The notes below the pieces were generated by a model. It saw only the letters and a program-made list of their open reading frames with translations. It had not been told where the DNA came from and ran no database searches. Below are positions 56,621 to 64,000 of a stretch of 64,000 nt of DNA, piece by piece. The stretch is from positions 4,256,665-4,320,664 of the forward strand of contig JAJEKV010000046.1 in NCBI GenBank assembly GCA_021234155.1, written 5' to 3'. How positions within the stretch are numbered: position 1 is the stretch's first letter; each line of letters begins with the position of its first letter. Both the position numbers and the translations under genes were made by a program. Source of the DNA: Isoetes taiwanensis. Taxonomy: Eukaryota; Streptophyta; Lycopodiopsida; Isoetales; Isoetaceae.

Positions 56621-58150
56621 TCAGTGGCCTCCCGAAAGCCTGAAGAAGTTCTTGACATCCCTGAATCGGAGGCCTTTGCCGAGGTTGCGCAAGATGTTCC
56701 TCGTCGATCTTCCTTCAAGTGCTCGGGCCATCTCCGGTTCCGGAAGTTCAGGTGCTGTTGCTGCTACCACTGAGAGTGTTGCATCCCTAAGGTGCCCTCT
56801 TGCAAAGTCGAGGCAATGGAGCGCGACTGCCCTGTTGAAAAGAATGATGTGATCTTCATGGGCGTATATCTTCGAGTGCTGCCCGAAGCCCGAAAGCGCT
56901 ATGAGAAGTGCCACGGATTCTTCCCCCCTTGGGCTGAACTCCTTGTGGAAGACTATCATTTGCCCTTGGCTGAGGGCTGGAAGATAATAGCGAAGTGCCC
57001 TGCCCTTCCCTACGCCTCGCGATCCAGTGCCCTTCCTCTGAGCTGCTTCGCCGTAGGCATCCACCGCCATAAGGTCTTCATGATCCCTCCACATGCTGGT
57101 TGCGTTGTCCAAGTTAATGCTGCTGGACCCTTCCCTCATGCTCCTGGCTCGAACTGGTCGGCTTGAGCTTGGGCCCTTCCCTGGTTTGTAGAGTGTGCTC
57201 TGTATCTGCTGGAACTCCTCCTCTGAGATGATAGGCTCCTGCTGTCGATAGATCTCCCTTATCTGCTGATAGGCTGCTATATCCGACATTGTCTCCCCAG
57301 CATAAGAGTGTCTCTCCGCCAGCTCCCTTGGAATCTCTTGGTATGAGTAGTCGATGATGTCTGTGCTCTTCCCGTGTGCTATCATGCCCAAGAGCTCGTC
57401 GATTCGAAGACCCTGTTCCTGACAGTAGGACAAGTTGAGGATGTCATTGGCAAAAATGTACTCCTCCCCGTCGATGACTATCGGCGACAAAGCTGTGATG
57501 CCGACTGGTGGATCAGTAGCTGTTCTCACGTCGTCGTCATGCCTCGACGCATATCTCCGCATTCTTGTTGCCTCCCTGCTCTCCCATTCTGGGTTCTGCT
57601 CCCCTAGCTGCTCGTAGTCTTCATGGATCTGAAGAGATGGTGCGCCCGACGTCGTGCCGTGGTATTCGTAGGCGGAGGATTCTATATTCAGGATTTGATC
57701 CTGGGCTCTACGGGTATCGAGTGGCGCTAAGTCTAAGGGCTGAACAGAGGGTTCCCCTACTTTGTTGATTGACTTATAGTGCATGAAGAGGGCAAGGGCT
57801 GTCTGAGCTGAAAGGTACCTATGCCTATTATGCCTGCAGGTCATGTAATCGGGCATGGTCCTAGTCCTATCCCATAGCTGCTTCTTGCCTCTGGATCCTG
57901 CCAGCTCTCGACCTAAGGCTTGGGTAAGTGTCTCAAGGGAAACCCAATTCCCTCCCCTAGGAGGCAGTCTAACTTCCCAAGGCAGGACCTGCTGGTCATA
58001 CTGGCACATAATGTCTGTGTAGTAGGGTGTTCTAGTCAGGGTTGCGTGAAGATCAAACAAGTGATCAAACACAGAGAAGGCTTGATCTACTGGAAGCGCA
58101 TGGATATGGCTGGCAGCATTGTACCATCTCTCAAAGTTGCTGGGCGCCAT
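56621..58150 (-). CDS. Accessory ORF of the chromovirus, unknown function (509 aa)
   Basis: Uninterrupted frame starting MAPSNFERWYNAASHIHALP at 58150; a longer version would need a non-ATG start. I do not recognise any family. The N-terminal third looks globular (VFDHLFDLHATLTRTPYYTD, YQQ-type and RHNRHRYLSAQTALALFMHY). The middle third is acidic and low in structure (DYEQLGEQNPEWESREATRM, SPIVIDGEEYIFANDILN). The last 120 residues again look globular (GQMIVFHKEFSPRGEESVAL, LHCLDFARGHLRDATLSVVA, RNILRNLGKGLRFRDVKNFF). No signal peptide, membrane helix, zinc finger or catalytic motif is evident, so it is not envelope-like. It lies inside the LTRs, on the element's strand, directly before gag. 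An intact 1.5-kb frame beside a broken pol suggests it is or was translated. Confidence 0.8.
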   Translation of the reverse strand: MAPSNFERWYNAASHIHALPVDQAFSVFDHLFDLHATLTRTPYYTDIMCQYDQQVLPWEVRLPPRGGNWVSLETLTQALGRELAGSRGKKQLWDRTRTMPDYMTCRHNRHRYLSAQTALALFMHYKSINKVGEPSVQPLDLAPLDTRRAQDQILNIESSAYEYHGTTSGAPSLQIHEDYEQLGEQNPEWESREATRMRRYASRHDDDVRTATDPPVGITALSPIVIDGEEYIFANDILNLSYCQEQGLRIDELLGMIAHGKSTDIIDYSYQEIPRELAERHSYAGETMSDIAAYQQIREIYRQQEPIISEEEFQQIQSTLYKPGKGPSSSRPVRARSMREGSSSINLDNATSMWRDHEDLMAVDAYGEAAQRKGTGSRGVGKGRALRYYLPALSQGQMIVFHKEFSPRGEESVALLIALSGFGQHSKIYAHEDHIILFNRAVALHCLDFARGHLRDATLSVVAATAPELPEPEMARALEGRSTRNILRNLGKGLRFRDVKNFFRLSGGH

Positions 58151-59206
58151 TGAGCAGGAAAGGGTGTAGAAAATGGCTTGCAAAGATCAGTGGGGGTTCA
58201 GAAAATCGCCTAAGGGGCTGGGAGCAGTTCTGTAGAAGGAAAAATGGCAAATGAGACCTATTTTATAGACTATGGGTGACCTCGGGGTTCGTGCAAAAAG
58301 GTGCCTACCTAAGATGGTCTTGGTTCTATGGCTCTGGGTGTCCAAATGAGCTACCATGAAGTGCAAACTTAAGCAAAACAAAGCAAGAAACACTACATGG
58401 CAATTTGTTTGATCAAATTTGGCTGATTTGGGTCAAAGATGACCCGACCCGGGTGAGTTCGCGCGAATGGCCTCCGCGTCGCGGACGCAGACGCGTTTGG
58501 CGCGGTCTCACCCGGTTGGCCTGTTTTGGGCCAATTTTTGGTCATTTTTGGGAATTTGGAGATGCTAACATGGCTAATTGGGCCACTTCTAACCTAACTA
58601 GCAACTTGTTTTGGGCAAAACTGACATCTAAAAGCAAGTTTTTGGGGGTAGGCGGGTGAGTCCGCGCGGATCGCGCCCGCGTCGATGACGCAGAGGCCAT
58701 TGGCGCGGTCTCACCCGACTGGCCCAATTTTTGCATTTTTGATGATTTTTTTTGCCAAAATTTTGTTGTAGTCATGATTTCTAGGGGGTTTCCAGACATG
58801 CTATGAAAAATTCTACCACAATTGGGTTCTATTTCCTATCTTTCAAGCATACAATATTTTTCTAATTTACAGAGGAAAAGACTTTTATATTAATAAGAAA
58901 CATAGTTACATGAAAATTTTAATTCTTCTACAAAATTTACAAAATTTGAGGCCTAGGGCCTCTCCTGGGATTCTCAGGTGCTAAGTGGATGTCCTTAGGC
59001 ATGAGGGTTACCGCTTAGCATGGATGGCAAGATTTCCCTCCTCAAAGAGCTGCACCAGCTGCGCTTCTCGTGACCTCTTGCGAGCCGGGTCATTAGAGGG
59101 TTACCACATGTAATCTGTCCGCTGGCTGCAATACCTCCCTAAGGAGGCGCTCGAAGGGCGCCTTCCTTATAAGGAGATTCGTGCACATCACGGAAGTGCG
59201 AATCTC
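58151..59206 (-). other. Spacer with two GC-rich palindromes
   Basis: Non-coding spacer between the two accessory ORFs. Its main structures are the paired repeats at 58451-58513 and 58654-58716. Otherwise A/T-rich around 58800-58960, with no supported gene. Confidence 0.5.
58451..58716. repeat. Duplicated 63-bp palindromic GC-rich box
   Basis: Two copies of exactly 63 bp, 58451-58513 and 58654-58716. Both run GGGTGAGT.CGCGCG through GCGTCG..GACGCAGA to TTGGCGCGGTCTCACCC. Each is an inverted repeat (GGGTGAG/CTCACCC outside, GCGTC/GACGC inside) and is followed by TGGCC. Surrounding DNA is much less GC-rich. Confidence 0.8.
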
Positions 59207-59980
59207 CTAAACACCGGCGTATGTGCTATTTGGCCCGTGGTGAACCCTCTCGGGTTTTTCGGCCTTGGTGGGGGTGGCTTGGGCTGGTTCTTCTTTGCCT
59301 GCCCCCACCACTGTGTATTTGGACCTCTGGCTGGCAATACCACTCATTGTACCTCGTCCGGCCCGGCGGAGGTACTCCATATCACCACCATCTTTCTCTT
59401 GAACTCCGGTCCTGGCGGGCCTTGAATGCCCGCTCCCCACCTTACGCTTCTTCACCACCTTAGGTGGTTCCGGCCCCACTTGGGGTAGGGTGGCCTCAGC
59501 GTCCGAGTCCCTGCTGCCCCTCCTCCTCCTCCTCTTCATTAGCCCTCCACTTGTGGCTCCCCTCCGGCGGGGCTCTTCAATGACCTTGGTCCGTGAGGGC
59601 CGTCGTTCCTCCTCTTGGTCCGCCTCTCCTGCTCTCAGCTCCCTCTCCCTCTCCGCTTCTTCTGGCGGCCCTCTCCTCGGCCACTCCATGACCTTCTCCT
59701 TACCTTTCTTTCTTGGGACCCGGGGCCCGCCTCCTCCGGTTTGGTGCTGTCTTTTGCTCTTCCTCCTGCTCCCTCCACTTGTAATACGTGGCTCCAGTGG
59801 CCGGAACTCGCCGGTCTTTGTGTCCCTCCCCGAGGAAGGGGCTGCTTTGGGGCTGCTCTCGACATCATGATCTGAGGCCCTTGCCTTTGCTGCTGCTTTG
59901 GTGGGAGGCTCCTCTTCTCCCTTTCTTGGGTGGAGGTGCTCCGGTACTTTCTTCACGTCTTGAGCCTGCTGCTGCGCCAT
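59207..59980 (-). CDS. Accessory ORF of the chromovirus, basic nuclear-type protein (257 aa)
   Basis: Intact frame from ATG at 59980 (MAQQQAQDVKKVPEHLHPRK). It is almost wholly built of charged and small residues: lysine/arginine clusters GGSRRKSKRQHQTGG, GLMKRRRRRGSRDSD and PPKVVKKRKVGSGH alternate with EERERELR-type acidic patches and proline. Three clusters resemble nuclear localisation signals, and the protein is probably disordered and nucleic-acid-binding; that is inference from composition. No known domain is recognised. It is the first ORF after the PBS and about 600 bp of leader. GC content is much higher than in the flanks, and composition alone can open long frames in GC-rich DNA, so translation is less sure than for the 509-codon ORF. 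Confidence 0.6.
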   Translation of the reverse strand: MAQQQAQDVKKVPEHLHPRKGEEEPPTKAAAKARASDHDVESSPKAAPSSGRDTKTGEFRPLEPRITSGGSRRKSKRQHQTGGGGPRVPRKKGKEKVMEWPRRGPPEEAERERELRAGEADQEEERRPSRTKVIEEPRRRGATSGGLMKRRRRRGSRDSDAEATLPQVGPEPPKVVKKRKVGSGHSRPARTGVQEKDGGDMEYLRRAGRGTMSGIASQRSKYTVVGAGKEEPAQATPTKAEKPERVHHGPNSTYAGV

Positions 59981-60594
59981 GGAGAGGTAGGCCTAGGGCC
60001 AGGCTTCTGTAAGTTTGTTTGGTGCGGGCCATATCTTATGGTTCAGAAAAGCTTGGTGACGAAATTTTTGAGCAAAGAGAAGGTTGGAGGTGAAGGGTTG
60101 GAGAGAAAATGAGGTGTCGATATTTAAAAAGGAGGGTCCACAGGAATATTCTCCTACCATAATTACCCCTATTTATTAGCCCCCCCTTATTAATTACACC
60201 CTATTTATTAATTATTTAACTATTAATGTATATATTAACCTATATTAATTAATATTATCTTTAAATTTTCGAATTTTCCTAATGGTTCGAAGTGCAATTT
60301 ATGAATTTGCGCCATTTTTCACCTGGGTCTCCGATTGGCATGATTCTTCGACCCATTTTAGGTGAAATTTGATGCAGATGCATAATTTTCACTTCAAATT
60401 TACTAGAAGGTGAGTTTGACTCACTAAAACCTTCGTCTAACACTTAACCTAAATCCTGACCCACTACCTAGGAGAAAAATTTTTCCCCCATTTCCGCGGT
60501 TCAATGGTGGAAATGTTCATTTCACACCTCTATAGGCCTGTTAGACTACTTCATGGTTATGGTCAGTGCTAGTTCTTGGTCAACCAAGAACATC
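59981..60594 (-). other. Chromovirus 5' leader
   Basis: Untranslated leader between the PBS and the first ORF. The stretch 60165-60260 is very AT-rich (TTATTAATTA words). No gene. Confidence 0.6.
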
Positions 60595-60606
60595 GCTCTG
60601 ATACCA
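60595..60606 (-). other. Chromovirus primer binding site
   Basis: In reverse complement TGGTATCAGAGC, complementary to initiator methionine tRNA, one base inside the LTR that begins at 60608. Confidence 0.92.
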
Positions 60607-60607
60607 T

Positions 60608-62215
60608 TGTGACGCTCCCTGCTAAACATACGGCGCCCGGCCGTACACTCGGCAGGAAATCCCCCATCCGGCTCAGCCACCGTCTGGGCCCTTCGTCTAC
60701 TCCGCACTCTGAGGTGACTCCTAGTGCGGGAAGGGAATACGAAGGCGTCTTGCGCGCCCTTCCCCTATGGGCTCCTATAACAGCGGAAGCGATAACACGT
60801 CAGAACTAGCATCAAACATATACAAATACTACCTCGAAGGGTAGTGCATCACGCATATACCAATGCAAAGATGATAAGCACAAACCGTGAAACATGAGAG
60901 CTCCTACCCCGGCTCAGACTCGTAAGGAGGATGACTGACCGGCTAGGTCTCAAGATAGAGCAGACCGAGTCATGGCAATGGCGAGGGCTGGCATAGAACA
61001 ATGGCTAGGGTTGACCACTCCATCCGCCCCTCCTGTGCATACTTTGCAGATGGGCTAAATCGGGCTCGGGGACTCTAGCCTTCGGATACGCCAATCCTGG
61101 GGCATCACCCACCGGGACTACTCCAGTTGCATCTCCCTGGTCGGCCCGAGGGAGGGAAGGTTGCATCTCCCTTCCGGGATCTAGAGGTGCCGTGGGCTGC
61201 TAGAGAATCGCATGGCGACACACGATTCGTTCGGCAACGAACCCCAAAACGAGCCAAGCTGACACTTGCGGCTCTCTCGAGGCGGCGACACCATTGCCCT
61301 GGGAGGTGCCGGACCCATGCTCGGCCCACACGAAGTGACCGACCATAAGCCTAGCCCACTATGGGATTGAAGCCCCCACGGCGGGGATCCTCCCTCCATT
61401 TTCCCTCTAGCCCGTTGTATGGTCTTTGAGTCATATCATAGCCTCACAGCACGGTGGGCTCCTATGCATGCACAGGCGCATCTAATAGGAACTAAGGGAT
61501 CTACTCTAGGAACATACTACATATGGCCCTAGGTCTCTACCCCCTTCCCAATACAAGAGGAGCACACATGATCAACCAACATCACATAATCATCATATCC
61601 TAAGAATGATCATAAGAAGAACATCTTAACCTAATCATACAATCTAACTAATGGTTAGGGTTAGTTGATTAGGGTTCAAGATGTTGAATCTGAGTTCTAG
61701 GATGGCTCTACTCTAGATACAAGATACTAGCATATACGAATGCTAATTCGGATAAGCTATCACAACTACTATCCTACATACCGCTCTCGGAAGCTCTCCT
61801 CCAGATCCGTGCGCATCCATGGTCTCCACTCCCAAGCCGCTGCTCCTACCCAAGAAGAGCGTCTACCGCCAGGGCTGCTCTTTGCCTATGCCATTAACAA
61901 GCGATGTTCAAAACGGGGTTTCAACGCAGTAGGTGAGTCTCACGGGTGCTAGGGCTGGAAAAGAGGCCTAGGGTTAGGGTTTAGGCCTATATAAGCTAGG
62001 TCCACCTAGGATGCCACGTGGCACCAATGGGGTGAGTCCGTGTGGCGGTGCCCCAATAGGTTAAGGCCACGGATAATGGCTTAACCTATGGTTGGCTAAG
62101 TTATGAAAATAACTTGGCCATGCCTATGGTATACAAGGCTATGAATGATAGACTTGTATAGTGACGGATCCAGGAATATACGTATTTATGACGTATATTC
62201 CCCTGGACCGTCACA
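60608..62215 (-). repeat. Chromovirus right LTR (5' LTR)
   Basis: About 1.61 kb, TGTGACG to CGTCACA (a 7-bp terminal inverted repeat). It aligns with 49117-50737 throughout. One of the two G-boxes is lost here (GCCACGGATAAT). Short frames inside are not genes. Confidence 0.92.
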
Positions 62216-62220
62216 ATGCA

Positions 62221-62463
62221 TGTGAGACGTGACTTTGGATTCTTGGATTATGATGATAAATATGGTTTAAATTCTAACATGTGGGACACGTGCTAAGCTA
62301 TTGGTTACTATATGGGTGCATATCCTCCGGGATCGCAGTCTATTTGCGGTGGCTTTGGCAGGGGTTTTTTAATCCTAGTAGTAATGATTGTACTAGCCCA
62401 TTGTATGGGTCCCATGACCTATTGGTCTCCGTGGACGTTAAAAAATCTATTCTATTCTATTCT
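62221..62463 (+). mobile_element. LINE 3' end with (TTCTA)n tail
   Basis: GGCAGGGGTTTTTTAATCCT near 62358 resembles the LINE-B stem-loop region. GGGTCCCATGACCTATTGG, TCTCCGTGGACGTTAAAAAA and (TCTAT)n follow at 62405-62463. It is the same tail as LINE-B at 32752-32820. No coding part is retained. Confidence 0.6.
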
Positions 62464-63689
62464 TGCGATTGTTCTTGTTCTTGACACCAAGCATTGTCAA
62501 CCCAGCGAGGGTGCTTCATTGCGATACATGGCTTGGAAGTGGTTCCCTAGTGCTAGACGTTGGCTAAGAGAGTGTGTACACGTGAGGATTTACTTGCCCC
62601 TATTTGTTGCAGGGCCTGATTAGCCTGGTTAGCCTGGATAGAACTGGAGTTGCACTGCATACTTATGGATATCTCACGGTTATTTCACGGTATCTCATGA
62701 TCTTGTGGTTATCTTATAATTGTTGCAATGTTATGGCATGTGCATTTACAATGTATTTGGATGACTTGATGATGTTCTGATATTTTTCATAATGTATGCT
62801 CTTATTATCATTGCATTCATAATGTGTGCTAACATATTCCTAAGTTCTAGATAGAGGATCCTCAAGTGAGGCATCTAATTCTAAGACAATTTCTGTGATT
62901 GTTACATCGTATATGCTTTTTATTGATTATGCCAACATTTTCTAAATGCCTCAAACCCCCACTTAGCCTTTATGACTAACCCCATGTGTTCATGGTGTAA
63001 GCAGATAGACATGGTGTAAGCAGATAGCCATGAGGATTGAAGGATCATTGTGCAGTTGAGAGCTTGAACGGAGGTAAAGGCCTAGGATCTTTGCGAGCCT
63101 TTAGCAAGGTTACTTAATAAACTTGATACTGTGGATTATTAGAGGTGAAGCATTTTCATTGCAGAGCATGAAGTATTTCTATTGTATATAGTATGACATT
63201 ATACTCTTTGAGAGTAGTGTTCATACGTGTCTATTGGATATGGTTGAGACTAAAGATTCAATTTTTTACCATGAGTTTCGTCTTGAGAATACTTTTGCTT
63301 GCTTCACTTAGTTCATGCATACCAACTTGTCATTGTTCATCCAAGTCTAAATGGGATCTTGAATTACATGGAGGGCTAACCAGCAGGTCAGTTATGCCAC
63401 TTAGTCCTCATCTATAAAAGGATCTAGGTCTCTGCACAGGTAGTTAGAAGGATTGCTCCACAAATTCTTTGCATGCACAAATGTTTCAAAGGCTCTGTTG
63501 ATTTGTTAAATCTCATGGATCGGCAACATGTTGGGTTTGCAAGTGTTTATGGTTAGTCCAGGGGGAGGGGGGGACTTAAAAAAAAAGTTTTTGTTAAAGA
63601 TGTTTGTATCGAGACAAACTTGTACAAAACGTTTCTTATAAGTTTTTCATAGGTATGTATGTAACGTACGGGACAACACTGCAAGTGGC
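62464..63689. other. No gene recognised
   Basis: AT-rich with short frames only. ATGGTGTAAGCAGATAG is tandemly repeated near 62995-63025, and short runs of G and A near 63565-63590 may mark a boundary. Nothing else is seen. Confidence 0.4.
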
Positions 63690-64000
63690 GGCAGGATGAA
63701 CATGTGTAGGGCATTATCAACGTTTATGCTCCAATGTGCCTAGGCAGCGGGCGTCCATGTAAGCTTCTTTAAGGAATAAACTGAAAAAAAGGGGAGAACA
63801 CTGCATGTTGCTTCTTGGAGACTTCAACATGGTTGAAGACAGGGTTGACAGGTTCAGTGGCGATGAGATCGTCTCAGGCTTCAAGAAGACAGTGGGGCAA
63901 GTTGCTGTTTGAACATGATTTCCTGGAGAGTTTAGGCAACCAGGGCTTCACGTGGTGCAATGGTGCTCAAGGGAAGGCATGTGCTGTAGCTAGGCATGAC
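63690..64000 (+). pseudogene. LINE endonuclease fragment, cut by window end
   Basis: Plus strand: INVYAPMCLG near 63720, then HCMLLLGDFNMVEDRVDRFS (63800-63860), the GDFN catalytic motif of APE-type LINE endonucleases. In another frame NQGFTWCNGAQGKACAVARH follows up to the window end, the FTWxN....R motif. At least one frameshift separates them. The element's RT would lie beyond 64000 if present. Confidence 0.75.

Larger units (their letters stand above)
49117..62215 (-). mobile_element. 13.1-kb Ty3/gypsy chromovirus with two extra ORFs
   Basis: LTRs at 49117-50737 and 60608-62215 begin TGTGACG. The element is flanked by the 5-bp target duplication ATGCA (49112-49116 and 62216-62220). In the direction of transcription (minus) the order is LTR, PBS, long leader, basic 257-codon ORF, 509-codon ORF, gag-protease, pol with integrase and chromodomain, polypurine tract, LTR. 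The length is about twice that of ordinary chromoviruses. Both additional ORFs lie upstream of gag, where Tat/Ogre elements (a different gypsy branch) also carry an extra ORF. Confidence 0.92.

Noticed and set aside
59237-60112. Several plus-strand frames of 60-126 codons
   Set aside because: Antisense shadows of the GC-rich 257-codon accessory ORF.
61105-61399. Frames of about 70 codons in the chromovirus LTR
   Set aside because: They lie in the LTR, and the matching positions in the other LTR are frameshifted.

Overview
This window looks like nuclear DNA of a land plant, and everything in it is repeat-rich. The evidence is Ty1/copia and chromodomain Ty3/gypsy retrotransposons that both carry the plant-typical PBS TGGTATCAGAGC, several LINE lineages, a Helitron-like terminus, and a broken cellulose synthase (CesA) gene with plant-style introns. 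The CesA wording, the KIAA1958/Crypton-type tyrosine recombinase relic and the SETD-like pseudogene would suit a seed-free plant (fern, lycophyte or bryophyte); that is inference. No intact cellular gene, rRNA or tRNA gene was found.

Layout. 0.2-1.5 kb: degenerate tyrosine recombinase (minus strand). 2.4 kb: long perfect hairpin. 3.4-5.4 kb: SET-domain (RBCMT/SETD-type) pseudogene (minus). 7-13.2 kb: LINE remnants on both strands and a solo gypsy LTR. 13.2-20 kb: an old gypsy element whose interior has been invaded by LINE-A and LINE-B fragments. 20-26 kb: low-coding DNA with a few phase-consistent exon-like pieces, a copia solo LTR with a clean 5-bp target duplication, and a long segment H. 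25.8-34.8 kb: a copia gag stub, LTR, complete copia interior and LTR, itself interrupted by a LINE-B copy and by a small tandem-unit element. 34.8-47.9 kb: a second copy of H, interrupted by a 7-kb non-coding tandem-unit element (36.0-43.0 kb) and by a block holding a foldback element and a CesA 5' fragment (43.3-46.3 kb). 48.5 kb: Helitron-like 3' end. 49.1-62.2 kb: a 13.1-kb chromovirus with 1.6-kb LTRs and 5-bp target duplication ATGCA. 62.3-64 kb: LINE 3' end, unassigned DNA and a LINE endonuclease fragment running off the window.

The most promising novelty is the 13.1-kb chromovirus. Between its PBS and gag it carries two extra open frames, a 257-residue very basic protein and a 509-residue protein of no family I recognise, both intact although pol is broken by many small indels. 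The second is a non-coding element present at two loci as two head-to-tail units. Both copies lie immediately 3' of ATAAT, each unit junction forms a long hairpin, and the last unit carries a stem-loop also found at the 3' end of LINE-B. The third is the set of rearrangements that duplicated segment H around the copia element.
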